Origin: Cladosporium sp. IMV 00045
Lineage: Eukaryota; Ascomycota; Dothideomycetes; Cladosporiales; Cladosporiaceae
NCBI GenBank assembly: GCA_001931905.2
Contig: MSJI02000587.1
Location: forward strand, 1 to 49,048
DNA: 49,048 nucleotides
Direction: 5' to 3'
Below the pieces are notes generated by a model. It saw only the letters and a program-made list of their open reading frames with translations, was not told where the DNA came from and ran no database searches. The position numbers and the translations under genes were made by a program. Below are positions 22,103-33,799 of this stretch, piece after piece (the stretch's first letter is position 1; the number at the start of each line of letters is the position of its first letter).

Positions 22103-23443
22103 GTTGGCGGTAGGAACAGGTTCGACGAGAGGAGGTGTACAGTCAGTCTCGCGGTATAAGATCAGTTGGCTCAAATCATTCTGCGACGATCCACGGAAGG
22201 CAGGTGGGGGGAAGCTGCTCGCAGATAGAGGCGTGGCACAAGGTGAATGGGTGGTGGTCTGGGTGATCGGCGGTGGAATGCACAGAACCAGGGAGGCCGT
22301 GAAGGGTGCACTTCTTGTTGACAGAGACGAGAGAGACAGTGAGAGTAAGAGGCGTGCGTGAAGAAGACAGTGCAAGCGTTAACTGTTATGAGGGTGTCTC
22401 ACAGCAACAACGCTACACGGGCGCTGTGTTGGAAAGTAGCAACCTAAGACGACCTAAGGCAGGGCACGGGCGGGCGAAAGAGGCAGGGACGTCATTGGCG
22501 CAGAGGAGGACAGGGTGGAGGGCATAGCGTGGAGAGTTGATTGTCTCAGCTGTTTCATGTGCGCCATGCTCGGCCATGCCTGCGAGCCTGACCGTCAAGT
22601 CATCTTAGTCGCGGCCCGGGCCAGCGAGAGCGATGATCGGCAGCCTGTTCCCTCGGTCGGCGCTACTATTGCTCAACCTCACTTGTGACGACCTCACTTC
22701 CATGGTGGTCTTGCTTAGGAGAGGGGATTGAATATTGCTGGAAACATCATCTACTATGCTGTCTTGATCAATCACTCGACGTGTTATGAAAGTCGGTTAG
22801 CTGTCTGCAGATGCACGGTCCCACTGAGTTGTTGTTCCCGCCTTGAACATAAATTCACACCTCACCCAACTCTTGCGAATCCACTCCACTCCAAAACATT
22901 CTCTTTACAACCAACATCCCATCGACTGTCTTCTACATCATCCACATCGCTTCGATCAGCAATCATGCGACTTGGATAGCTCATCCCGATCAATCACTAC
23001 AACGATCCACTTTCACCAGGTATGTATGCATGTGTCGCATGCCACTCACTCAGTCGCCTCACCGGAACTATCACACCTCACTCGACCTCACTCAGCACGA
23101 CGCATCGACTCGTCGTCATGCAACTCGCATAACGTGACTCACCATGCCAAGAGCTCATTTCCCTCCGTTTGCACCCTCGAGAATATTTATCTCGCCACTC
23201 TCGCCGCCCTCCTTCACTTCCTCCTCGACACAAGTTCGCCGTCGCAATCACTTGACCCCAGAACTTGCATTCACTGCACACAAGTCATCTGTACTAACCA
23301 CAAACGAGACGCGCTAACAGCCCACTGTGCAATTCGCAGATAAAAGCCTTCGCGACCGCACCTGCAAGCTCTCTCGCTCTCCCACTACCACTTCAAGACA
23401 CACCAGATCATCAACTATCACCCACCCCGCCAACACCGCAGCA
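22103..23443. other. Divergent promoter interval between the Ync13-like and bHLH genes
   Basis: 1.3 kb shared upstream region. On the minus side it includes the CT-rich leader of the Ync13-like gene. On the plus side it holds a probable 5' UTR intron of the bHLH gene (listed separately). No independent gene is supported. Confidence 0.6.
23020..23320 (+). other. Candidate 5' UTR intron of the bHLH gene
   Basis: GTATGT donor at 23020, a perfect TACTAAC branch motif at 23292-23298, and an AG at 23319-23320 about 22 bases after the branch adenosine. A later AG at 23338-23339 is an alternative acceptor. No coding is implied. If real, the 301-nt intron is longer than nearly all coding introns here. 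Confidence 0.45.
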
Positions 23444-23944
23444 ATGTCCATGAACAACCTGCGCTCCACTCCGACCGGCGGCAACGGCGGCAACGGTGGC
23501 AACAACGACCGCCCGCGCCTCACCGACGCCGAGAAGAAGCAGAACCACATCATCTCCGAGCAGAAGCGTCGCCAGGCCATCCGTCAGGGCTTCGACCGCC
23601 TCGCCTCCCTGGTCCCGGGCATGGAAGGCCAGGGCCGCAGCGAGGCTCTGGTCCTCGGCAACGGTGTCAATTCGATCAAGTACCACACCGCCCTCAAAGC
23701 CAAGCTGAAGAAGCGGGTTCTGCGCGAGAAGCCAGAGATGACCGAGAGCCAATTCGAGGCCTTCTACGAGCAGTTCCTCGTCGGCGCTTTCGTCACCTCC
23801 AACGACGCCGACCCGGCCGCCGCTGCTGGCACCTCCGCCGCCGCTGGCTCTGTTTCTTCCCGTACCAACAGCCCGAGGAGCGTCTCCTCCGACGGTGACG
23901 GCAAGGCCAAGGGCAAGGGCAAGGTCAAGCAGGAGCGTCGCTAG
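23444..23944 (+). CDS. Ino4-like basic helix-loop-helix transcription factor
   Basis: A single exon of 166 codons starting at MSMNNLRSTP. The frame is open back to 23327, but the upstream part is unlike the family. After a GGN-rich linker comes the bHLH: basic region KKQNHIISEQKRRQAIRQGF with the His-Glu-Arg triad that reads CANNTG E-boxes, helix 1 DRLASLVPG, then a loop and second helix GRSEALVLGNGVNSIKYHT ending in a lysine-rich stretch. The order NHIxSEQKRR...LVPG is typical of fungal Ino4 relatives, which in yeast pair with Ino2 on phospholipid genes. In filamentous fungi the partner and targets are not settled, so I call it Ino4-like only. The C-terminus is Ala/Ser-rich then KGKGKVKQERR, a likely nuclear localisation signal. 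Confidence 0.85.
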   Translation: MSMNNLRSTPTGGNGGNGGNNDRPRLTDAEKKQNHIISEQKRRQAIRQGFDRLASLVPGMEGQGRSEALVLGNGVNSIKYHTALKAKLKKRVLREKPEMTESQFEAFYEQFLVGAFVTSNDADPAAAAGTSAAAGSVSSRTNSPRSVSSDGDGKAKGKGKVKQERR

Positions 23945-25007
23945 ACGTAAGAGAACCCCCTGACTCATCCTGCTCTCGCTTCAACCCCACTGACTCCACT
24001 CGCAGTCACACACTGCCACAACTTGCACAACCCGCAATGACTTGTACGACCATCACGACATGACACGGCGTTTCCTTCGGCACGGCGTCTCACGGGGGAA
24101 AATACCCGGTCCGCGGACCTGATTGTTTGGGGTTTTCTTCTACGCTGTTTTCTTTCGCACTACTTGGATTACTCGGCTGTTTGGAGAGATACACACGGGG
24201 AGCATGCTTCCATGCCTCCCCTTCATCATCGCTTGTATCGAGAAAACTTCAACGCACACCTTGAGACTTTGTATGGCTTGCTGCTACTGGCAAGCTGGTA
24301 ATAACATGAAAAATCAGACTCTTTGTTACTCAATCTCTTGCCACTTCCGTTCTTTCGCACTGTGAAGTTTCTCTCATCTACGTCTCTCCCATGTCGCTAT
24401 CTTCCATTGTAGCCGACCCCACACCACCACCGCCACTACAGCTCTGTCTGCCGCCACTGTCCCTCCTTGCCTTGCCGCAGCGCCATCCCGCAGCCGGTAA
24501 AGTGAGGTTGTCCCCCGCACCCTAAAAGGAATGCTCGTTGCCCCTCAAAACTGCTCCATCCCCGCCATACTCGTGCATCCACCGCACCTAAAATCCTCCG
24601 TATACCTACCATATCCATGAGACCAAACATCCGGTCATTCCGCGAAGCAACTCTCTCTCAGCAGAGCGCATGGCACTCATCTTCCGTGATGGGAAGGCAC
24701 CAAATGTCAAACAAGCAAACAAATTCGATAAGAAGTCTGATTTTGTTTCTCGATAACTACACAGTATTCTCATCACTCGACAAGTAATCAAGGGTATGTT
24801 GAATACCCTCGTCCATATGTTCCAACACCTCAGCCCATATCCCAAGAGCTAATAACGCCCTTCGTATCCAAAAACACTCTTGCGTCCACCAACTCAGATC
24901 TGCTTGACAGATAAATGACAAGATTCGGAAAAGACTGAGAAGAATAAAAAGCAACACATTCTTGACCACACACCACACCACATCACACCGCCCCTCTCCA
25001 AACCACC
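23945..25007. other. Convergent 3' flanks of the bHLH and MFS genes
   Basis: 1.06 kb without a supported ORF. It includes a 12-bp perfect palindrome GGTCCGCGGACC at 24108-24119, a size expected about a dozen times by chance in 49 kb. Confidence 0.55.
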
Positions 25008-26568
25008 TCAATAAAACGCAGTCGGCCTCCACCCGACCTTAAGCACCCTCACGACAGCAAAGCACACAAAAGCCAGGACATAGCACAAAGCCGTCCAAAG
25101 CGCCACGCCCCAGTACTCGCCGTCCGTGGCAGAGATGATCGCGCCGCAAATAGGAATGCCCGTGAGGGTGCCAAACGACACGATCGTGTAGCACGTGGCG
25201 TAGTACCTGCCGTACTCCTGCGTGTCGCACAGCATGCCGACGCAGACGGGCGTGAGGCTGATGTTGCTGCCGCTGGCGAAGCCCATGAGGACGCAGTAGG
25301 TGATGAGCAGGCCCTCGATGACGGGGGAGGGGGTGTCGGCCCTTTCGGACAGGACCGTCGCCGGCAGCCAGAGAGCCGCGCTCGACAGCATGCACAGCGC
25401 CACCATGATCAGCATCGTGTTGTAGCGCCCGATGATGTCGGCGAAGTAGCCCGGCAGCCAGCGGCCGAGGGAGGACCCGGCGTTGAAGATGGCGATGATC
25501 TGGTAGGAGAAGGCTTCGCTCGTCGCGCCGGTGCGCAGTGTGTAAGAGGCCAGGTAGGTGATGGGCACGAAGAGCCCGTACTCCAGGAAGAATGTGCCGA
25601 GCGTGCACATCAGGAAGGGGATGCTTCTGAATATGGTGAAGTCCGGAAGCACGCTTCCGCCGGGTTTGGGCGGCAGGCGGGACTTGATGAGTAGGTTCGC
25701 TGCGATGAGCAGGCCGATGAAGATGAACCCTAGCACTCTGCTTGCCCAGGCCCAGCCGACTTGGGGGAAGAGTGACTGCAGCATCAGGGGGAAGACAACG
25801 CCGCCGACGGATCCTCCAGCAGCTGCAATGCCCGTAGCATTTGCACGCTTGACAGAGAACCAGTGGCCAATGGCGGATACAGCGGGCGTGAAGATGAGAG
25901 ACGTTCCCACGCCTCCTAGCACGCCAAAGACGAGCATGAAATGCCAGTACTCTGTTGGAGAAAATTTGTCAGCATTCTCCGTCCCATTCCACATGCGATG
26001 ATAGTTTCAAGCTCGACATACCTGTACATTCTCCCATCAGAAACGCGCTCAGCAACAGACAAACCGTGCCAGCGGCCAGAATCCAGCGAGGGCCATGAGC
26101 ATCAAAGACCGGTCCGATCTGGACGCCGCAGAAGAAGCTCAGAAAGACGTAGACCGAGAAGACCCATCCGACAGTCTGCTCGCTATAGCGGGCCAACTGG
26201 TTGCTTCCGAGATACGCATGGAAAATGCCAATGGTGTTCATATACCCAAACCCGGCCGTCATGCCACAGAAAGAGCCAAACACGACGAGCCAGGCCCTCA
26301 GGCCTCCTTCGGGGTACTCGATGCCATCTTTGGCTTGGCCAGCAGGAGAAGCAATGGGAACGAAGTCTCCTCCATCTTCGTCGTAGGGCTCAGCCTTCGA
26401 AGCATCCCGGGATGCGGAGGTGCGAGACTGGTGCGGCGGGCATTGTTTCTCGGTGTCGAAGACTGCAGCGGCAGCCTGTGGCGATGAGACGGGGTGGAGA
26501 GATAAGCTGGCGCTGTTGTTGCGGGGGCGTTTTGGTCCTGGCGTGCTGCCTTTGGTTTCGTAGCTCAT
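25008..26568 (-). CDS. MFS transporter, monocarboxylate-porter (MCT/Mch) type
   Basis: Two exons, 26568-26022 and 25951-25008 (70-nt phase 1 intron), encode 496 residues. A ~95-residue hydrophilic N-terminus precedes the MCT signature region [19 protein letters not shown], whose first-helix [D/E]GG-W-W/G-type motif marks this subfamily. About twelve membrane helices follow, including [40 protein letters not shown], the loop [20 protein letters not shown] between helices, and C-terminal helices [19 protein letters not shown]. Family members in yeasts and moulds move monocarboxylates, riboflavin or siderophore-like compounds. The substrate cannot be read from sequence, and nothing next to it hints at one. 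It is probably in the plasma membrane. Confidence 0.92.
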
Positions 26569-27355
26569 CCGCCACCGAGGGAGATGTCGCCTTTGAGGGG
26601 ATTATTTCTCTAGTGGGATTTCCGTCGCGCGCCTATGAGATCGACTTTAGAGCCTGACATAGACGAGATGGCCAGAAAGTCGAACAGCTTGAGCAAGCAA
26701 GCGGACAAAAAAACCTCAGTCGTCGTTCTCTGGTATAGAGAAAATCAACGACCAGAAGAGGCGGTGGGTATATACATATACAGATGAGGAATCGTAGCCC
26801 GGGACCCACTCAGACAACCGAGCGGCATGGCAAAGGCGTCTCGCTTCGCCATGTTGAAGTGAGAATTTTGGGCCGATTTTCTTCGCGTCATCGAGGGACT
26901 CATATTGGCTCCAGTCCCTTTTGCAACGGTTCCGCTCGGGCACGTCGGCCTAGACGCTCGGCACGTAGGGAGGAGAAGGGCAAGTGGAGAGTTCTTGGTG
27001 CGCGGAATTGTCGAAAGAGGAAGTTTAACGGCCCAGCGATTATTGGAGGATCTACTGGACTTGCAGGGCGCGCGCGGGGAAATTCCCGTGCGGTCGACAT
27101 GCTGAGAAAGGTAAATGTACTCGTCTGCGAGGTGCATGTTGCCGTGGGAAAAATTATGTAAAAGGTGCATGGTGGCAGAAAGCAACTGCAAGCTGTAGTA
27201 GCATTTGTCATGGTGAGAATCTGTGTGTGCTTTCGCATAGATCATGTGCAAGATTTTGGTGGATTTGAATTAAAGGTATAGGAAGCCCTGTGCTGAGCGT
27301 GTGCTTGGCCAGAAGACTGCTAGTGCTGTATATCCATTATGCACTACATGTACTC
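26569..27355. other. MFS gene promoter and 3' flank of the ELL gene
   Basis: 787 bases between two minus-strand genes. A TATA-like GTATATACATATAC lies near 26767-26780. No supported ORF or repeat. Confidence 0.55.
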
Positions 27356-29794
27356 TCACGACAGTTCCCTCTTGGCCGCAATGGCGATTTCCCGCTTCAT
27401 CTCCTCCAGCCTACGGTGCATCTTCCACAGCTTCTCCCTTTCATCCTGCTTGATGGCCTCGCCCTTGCTCTGGCGCTCGGAGATGGAGTCGTAGAGCTTG
27501 ACGTACTGCGGGTAGAACTTCTCGCGGAAATTCTTTGCCTTCTCCACGCCCTGCTCGTAGGTGATGTTGTCCATGACCGATATCGAAGAATCGCTACTGC
27601 CGCTGTCAAAGACGGCGTCGGGGGAGTTGCCGGTGACGGTCGTCATCGTGCGGACTGTGCCAAATGAGCTTGAGTGTGAGCGCTGGGAAACCGAAGATGT
27701 CGACTCGGTTTTGCGGTGTTTGAGGTCAGAGTTGTTCTGGTTGCGGGCGAGCACTTCCTCGGCTTTACGTTTGACTGTGGTGGTGGTAGTGGGCTTCACG
27801 CTAGTTGCGACAGTCGCTCTCTGTGATGATACACCGTTGATGCGAGGTGCGCGGTCCTTGTTGAGAGGCTTGGTTGCAGTTGCCTTCTTGTCGCCGTCAC
27901 TTGAGGTGAAAGAATCCCGGCTCGTGACAGTGTCTTGCCGCTTCTTACGCACGCCGTTCGCCCCCGTCGTGATTCCGAGACCCTTGGGTGTTAATGCTCC
28001 CCCTTGCTTTGGGCGCTGAACACCCACAGCACCTTTGTCTGATACGTCTGAGGCGTTGCGCGGCCGAGCAGCACCAAGGGGAGAAGGCACCGTTGGGCGA
28101 CTGTCAGATTTTGATGGTGACAGCTGATTTCTCTGTCGTGAGGAGGCAGACAATCCAGTGTTCGATGGCGTTGAGCCGCCAGGTGCCGCAGACTTTGTCT
28201 GTTTGATAGCTGGTGATTGTGCAGATTTGGTGGCAGGAGTGCTGCTCTTCGCTTTGGTTGTGGTGACTGCCTTGGTGGTTGGTTTTACAGGCTTCACATG
28301 ATTGTCGCTGCTGTCAGGTGACGGTGCAGTCGATGCCTTGGGTTTCGTAGCCGCAGCTGTTTGGCTGGGCTTGGTAGCTGGTGCTGGTGGCGTCTCCTTC
28401 ACTTCACCCTCTTCATCCTCGTCTTCATCTGAGCTGTGCACGAGCTCGGCCGACTTGATTTTGGATTTCGCAGCCGTGGTGGCAGAGGGATTTGTGGTTC
28501 CAGCTGGTTTCTGCTTTTTGGTAGGCCGGGCGTCTCGATCGCTAGCAGCTGCTTCCTTTTCCCTCTTCCGTTTTTCTTTTGCCTCCTCCGCCGCACGTGC
28601 TTTCTTCGGATCTTTTGCCAACAACCGTTTCTTCATGTCCGAGCCGGCCGATTTTGCCACCCCTGGTTTTGGGGTACCAGACTGCCCAATTCGTGGAGTA
28701 TTTGCCGAACTGGCAGGCCTTTCGTCCTCACTGGCATTTGGCAGTGGGCTAGGCATGTAGCTTGGTGTAGAACCCCTGTTCGCCTGAGGTGCAGTACTGA
28801 GATGTAATTTCGAAAGCACCTTGCCCTTTCCTCTCTCCTCCTTTGGTAGCAGCATTTGCCATATCTTATCCTCTTTTGAAACCCTTAATCTGTCATATGC
28901 TCTGATAGCGTTGTCGACGGCCATTTGTCTTTCTTCCTGTGTCTGGTATCCAAATTTGTAAACATCCAATTCCTTGTACGCCCTGTCTGCTAGTTTCCAT
29001 TTGCCCTCAGCGGGTTGTGCAATCTTCCTCACGACTTCCTCTAGATCCGCCTTGGGTATATGTGTCTTGCTGATAATTTCATCGGTTGACGCCGGTTTCA
29101 TGGCCAAAAGATGGATGAGCGGGGTTCTCATAGCCTGCCTACGCAATGTTTGGTCGTTGGGAGCCGAAGTGGTAGAGAGACCAGCTCTGGGTGTTCCGAC
29201 GGCACTCAAGGATGGGCTGGAGTTTCCAGAACTCATGCCTAGCAATCCACCACGCTTCTGCTTCTTTGCGGCATCGAACCTGTTTCTGTATTCGGGAAGA
29301 ACATCGTCGGTGATGAGTGTGGATTTGGCCTTCTTCTCTTGCTGGTACGAAGCCATGCTATTCTGCAATGTTGCCAAAGCGGCGTCTGCTCCGGCGGTGT
29401 CGGGCTGCTTTGAGGGTACGGGGGCCACGGAGGCGTGGTGGGTAATGAGGGCATCGAAGTCGAAATCGGTAGGGGATGTTGAGGTGTAGAGTTCGTTTCG
29501 GAATGCATCAGGCGAGATACCAAGGTCGAAAGATCGGCTGCCGACTTGCAGTCTCTAGAATTTTGGTCTTAGTATGTGATCACCTGATTGCTGGCTTACG
29601 AGCAGCCTTACCGGGACCTTGCCAGTGACGAAGTGCAAGCCGTCTTTACCATTCGACGCCTCACGGAGGTCATTGAGCATGGTCTGAGACAGCTTGAACA
29701 GGATTGCAGATTTGGAGGTGTGCTGGTTGGCATGCATGTCGTCGGGCACTCCACGCAGCGAGACGCCGCCAGCCGGAATGGGGGAGACAGCCAT
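27356..29794 (-). CDS. ell1: RNA polymerase II elongation factor ELL
   Basis: Two exons, 29794-29612 and 29554-27356 (57-nt phase 0 intron), encode 793 residues. The N-terminal ELL domain opens with MAVSPIPAGGVSLRG and continues across the intron (GKVP-RLQVGSRSFDLG). A winged-helix portion spans about residues 200-300 (TPLIHLLAMKPASTDEII, then GKWKLADRAYKELDVYKFGY). The middle is a long disordered S/T/K/P-rich linker with Lys-rich nuclear signals. The last ~70 residues (ITYEQGVEKAKNFREKFYPQ onward) form the helical occludin/ELL-type end. ELL suppresses pausing by Pol II; fission yeast Ell1 acts with Eaf1. The domain order fits, though the linker is long and unconserved. Confidence 0.87.
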
Positions 29795-31570
29795 GCTGCG
29801 TGGGGAATACGGTAGCGGGAAAGCAAGAGATTATGTGCAGAGATCGAGAGATTGGGATATAGGCGTGGCCAAAGAAGCCATATGCTTGTCTTTCAAAGAC
29901 AGGACAAAGGTGCTGAATCACCAGTACATCAGCTTTCATGAACGCCGTGTCTCATCGGCAATGACGTTCCGAGCAGCAGTACTCACCAGCCTCTAAGAAT
30001 GCTTGTCGGAGAGCACAAGCATGACCAGTCAAGGCCTGCCGTGGCGAGACGGAGGGAGTATCAGCGGCGTCGTCACGGCGGAGGAGTATCAAGCAGTAGC
30101 AAGCAGCACAATGAATGAGAGACAGGCGGTTTGGTAGAGGCGGTAGTGGTAGTAGACCACAGCAGAGCAGTAGTCCGTCGTGCCCGTCCACTGAGTAGAG
30201 AGCACCGATGAGCACGGGCCGCACGAGGGCGCCGTTAGAGCGCATCGACCGCGGAATAAACGGGCTATGCTATGGCACTACTACACGCAAGTAACCTACA
30301 ATAGTACATCCTCACTTGGCGGGCGCGCTGCGTGTGTGTAGCACAAATGCTCGCCTCCAAGTTCGAGGCAAGTCAGGTGTAGGTGCGCCGTCCCGTATCA
30401 CACATTTGCAGACGAGAGCCGGGCGTGCACGAACAAAGAGAGAGGCGTCCATATATCGTAATGGCCTCAGAGTACTGCAATCTGCTGCCGTTGCCCGTGC
30501 CTGGAGGTAGACACCCGAGCCACGCCCACCTTTCTCTCCCACACTACGCACCTAACGGGCTTAGGCACAGTACGCCCTGCACGAGATCCTAGCCCTAGCA
30601 TGGCAGATCCGCTCTCGCGAGCCGAAGTGTGCTACTAGGTCTAGGTACCTAAGGTACTCTTCCAGACAAAGACTCCGACGCTGCGTGCTGCCTCTTCGTA
30701 TACGATCCTGGAGGAGCGCCTTCGTCGTGTAATAAAGAGGCCTTTTAGTAGTGCCTCGCTGAACGCGCCTTGCAACATGGTGACGTCCTTAGCAAGCCTC
30801 TGTTATATCTCTGGTGACGCGTGCCCGCAGCGCTCAGAGGCGACGGCTCATGTCTCAGCGCTTGTCTCTGATGATCGAGCTTTCACGACCACAAGCGGTA
30901 ACCGGACTGCCGCATGTAATCCCAACTCCTTCTGACATGTTCCGTGAGGCACACACATATGACTATTGCCTCAAGGCTCAGCTCAGCGGCCACCACACTG
31001 GGCGTCGAGGCGCTGTCTCTTTTGGCTGTTGGCGGCACGGGCGGCGTCCGTCTTCTGTTCTCGTGTGCATGTGCAGCTGTGTCGCGGTGTGTGAGCGGGT
31101 CCTGCCACTACTGCGAGGCGAGCTCGCAAGGGAACGGCTGGACAGGGCTGGCCTCTAGTCCATCATCGGCTGACCGAATGAGCAATGCGGAGTGTGCCTT
31201 CACTAAGGGCACAACCTACTTGACTCTCAGCCAATGCCCTCAACATGTCACCGTGTGTGAATCTGCTACCTATCGAACCTTGGAGGCCTCACTCTCCACC
31301 AGACACGTGAAGAAAAGCGCAGTCTGCGACACCGCATTCGTTCTGAGACATTTGCTTCACTCTAAAATGCGCTGCCCCCGGCAAATAAATCAGCCGGTAT
31401 CCCTCTTTGCTCAGCTGAGTTTACCCATCGGCTATGCCATTCCCGGTATCGGCCACTTCACCGGACAGCCTGCTTACATATTACTGTATGCTTAACATAT
31501 ACAATATCGAACACATACACTGCACGATTCACTAAGTGTTTTTGGCGACGGTTTTGCGTGACTTGTTTGT
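29795..31570. other. Divergent promoter interval between the ELL and dehydrogenase genes
   Basis: 1.8 kb without a supported gene. A 183-codon plus-strand ORF (30944-31495) is Cys-rich and unlike any family I know, so I treat it as chance. The region contains a TAGGTACCTA-type motif at 30633-30656, related to the CCTAGGTAGG motifs described elsewhere. Confidence 0.55.
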
Positions 31571-32794
31571 ATGGCGTCCAGGTTGAGCACTATCCGCACT
31601 CACATCACCGCCAAATTTACCCGCAGTATCGTTTCCACCCGCGCAATGTCCTCAACCTCAGGTCAATCGATTGCAATCCTCGATGATTATGGAGACATAG
31701 CATCAAAGCATTTCTCCAACATCCCAAACCTCAAAGTCGACTCGTTTCCGGACACCCTCAATCCTGCGTCCGAAGATGGCCTGCAAGCACTCGTCGAGCG
31801 TCTCAAACCCTACACAATCATCAGCACGATGCGTGAACGCACTCCGTTCCCTTCTGCTCTCCAGTCAGAACTGCCCAACTTGAAGCTACTCCTCACAACC
31901 GGCGTCCGCAATGCCTCCCTTGACATCCCATTCGCGACCTCCCGCAACACCATCATTGCCGGCACCACAGGCGCCAAACCCGGCCACCCAGACCACTCTC
32001 CCAAGGCATCAGAAACCCAAGCTCCACCACCGCCCGGCTACGACTCGACAACGCAGCACACCTGGGCTCTAATCCTCAGCATCTGCTCTCGCATCCCACA
32101 CGACAACGCAGCCCTGAGATCCGACCCTCACATCTGGCAATCAGGCTTCTCCATGGCGCTCGGCGGCAAGACCCTCGGCCTGTGCGGTCTGGGAAAGCTA
32201 GGAGCCAACGCCGCTCGCATCGGAACGCAAGCTTTCGGCATGAACGTGATCGCCTGGAGCGAGAATCTGACACAGGAGAAAGCGGACGACGCAGCCGAAG
32301 GCGCCGGCCTCCCGCGCGGCACGTTCAAAGCTGTCTCCAAGGCGGAGCTGTTCCAAAACGCGGATGTGTTGAGCTTGCACTACGTGCTGTCTCCGCGCAG
32401 TCGAGGCATTGTCAATAGCGAGGAGTTGGCGATGATGAAGCCGACTGCCGTGCTCATCAACTCTTCTCGTGGACCGCTGATCGATGAGTCTGCGCTGTTG
32501 GAAGCCTTGGAGCAGGGCCAGATTAGGGGCGCGGCCTTAGATGTCTGGTGGCAGGAGCCGTTGCCAGCGGATAGTCCGTGGCGTGCATACAAGGGCAAGA
32601 GTGATCTGGTGATGAGCCCGCATATGGGATATGTGAATGAAGGTGAGTGATTGGGACGATAGTTGGACGATCTTGTTGATCTGCTGGCAGACTGACAATT
32701 GCGAACAGGCACGATAAACCGTTGGTATGAAGAGCAGGCTGAGAATGTGCGCCGCTTTATTGCTGGCGAGGATCTCTTGAATCGCCTTAACTGA
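31571..32794 (+). CDS. D-isomer-specific 2-hydroxyacid dehydrogenase
   Basis: Two exons, 31571-32642 and 32709-32794 (66-nt phase 1 intron), encode 385 residues. It is an NAD(P)-dependent reductase of 2-oxo acids; the exact substrate is not readable. The NAD-binding Rossmann core has GLGKLG at about residue 205. Catalytic residues are recognisable as Arg in INSSRGPLID (~299), Glu in WWQEPLP (~328) and His in SPHMGY (~350). The N-terminus MASRLSTIRTHITAKFTRSI is rich in Arg, Ser and Thr and lacks acids until Asp39, like a mitochondrial presequence. A second Met at 26 (MSSTSGQ) would start the bare enzyme, so dual targeting is possible. A Pro-rich insert (ETQAPPPPGYD) precedes the catalytic helix. 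Confidence 0.93.
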
Positions 32795-33799
32795 TCTGTA
32801 TTCTTGATATTTTTGGTATTTTAATGTACCTTGTATGTTCGAAGAGAATGACATATTGCCAATGAATATCGCTTCCTTGCAGCGATGATCCAGCTGTCAT
32901 CGCATGCGTTTCAATGTGCGGAGCTTAGGTGGCGAGATTGATCGGTATACTCTGGTCTCATCTACTGGTATAACTTTTATGTTCGATGGAAATTACACCT
33001 TGAGGCCGTTAATCATCTCCCAGCTTGGAGAATAAACGCTACATAAGTGCTCAAATATCACTCTAACAGAAAGACAGTCGTCTTCGCCAGACTTCGCGAG
33101 GTGAAGCATGATTCATGCAAGTGGCATAGAGTACATTTGGGCTTCAGGTACGACATGCCTCAGACTTGTAAAAAGTGTGCCTCATCTCATGTGTAGTCAC
33201 ATGCATTCCATGGACATGTATATCCTCTTGAGTATGGTGTGGCGTGTACAGGTACTGAGATTTGTGACATTCTAGCCTGGAGAAGAACATCTCAAGGAGA
33301 GGCATCTTCTGTCTCAGATCTCGATTTTTACGAGACGGCAGATGTAGAAAGTGTGTAACATGTACTTGAGATGGCGTTGACCCTGCAGCAAACTTTGCCA
33401 TTCACTACATGTACTGGGTCACTGGATGGATGCATCTGTGTTTTGGAGTTCATGCAAGCTTCAAAAAGTTCATGTGCAGTGACGTACGGTACGTCACATC
33501 CCACCATCCAGACCACGCGGTCCACGAAGCGACATAGGATTCGCGCGCCTAAGTACATATGTCCTCATGTTTGGTCAGAAGAGGCGTTGCTCGCTTGTTT
33601 CCAGCCTTGTCTTTTCTTTTTCTGCTCGAGTACTGAACGTCACACTCTCCTTGCTGCCTCGCGACTGCATTGCTGGATAACATTTGTTGTTGATTGCGCT
33701 GCATACACTTGTCACTGCACACATTCCCATCCACGACAAGTCGACGCGCTTCGTGAGCAACGCATATTTGCTGTTCTCCCAAAGGACTATCACCCGAAC
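32795..33799. other. Intergenic interval upstream of the unrecognised membrane protein
   Basis: About 1 kb. It carries the dehydrogenase 3' flank, then a promoter region with three ACATGT hexamers (near 33213, 33358, 33409) and the 19-bp inverted repeat at 33479-33497. From 33371 the frame of the downstream gene is open (143 codons), but the translation is Cys-rich and has no fungal protein character. Confidence 0.6.
33479..33497. promoter_or_regulatory. 19-bp inverted repeat with CRE-like half-sites
   Basis: GTGACGTAC (33479-33487), one G, then its exact reverse complement GTACGTCAC (33489-33497). Each arm holds TGACGT, the half-site bound by CREB/ATF-type bZIP proteins. It lies about 300 bases before the start of the 33800 gene. 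Function is inferred from symmetry and motif only. Confidence 0.4.

Noticed and set aside
22103..22375. 91-codon N-terminal extension of the Ync13-like protein
   Set aside because: Leu/Ser/Pro-rich translation of a CT-rich leader. The downstream MASSARSSVNSK start fits a nearby charged, conserved N-terminus better. It cannot be fully excluded.
24108..24119. Perfect 12-bp palindrome GGTCCGCGGACC
   Set aside because: A dozen 12-bp palindromes are expected by chance in a window of this size, and the context is a 3' UTR.
30944..31495. 183-codon Cys-rich plus-strand ORF
   Set aside because: No domain, no signal peptide, poor start context and no codon bias like its neighbours; most likely chance in a GC-rich spacer.
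33371..33799. 143-codon N-terminal extension of the membrane protein at 33800
   Set aside because: Very Cys- and His-rich and unlike fungal protein sequence; it overlaps the inverted repeat and promoter-like sequence.
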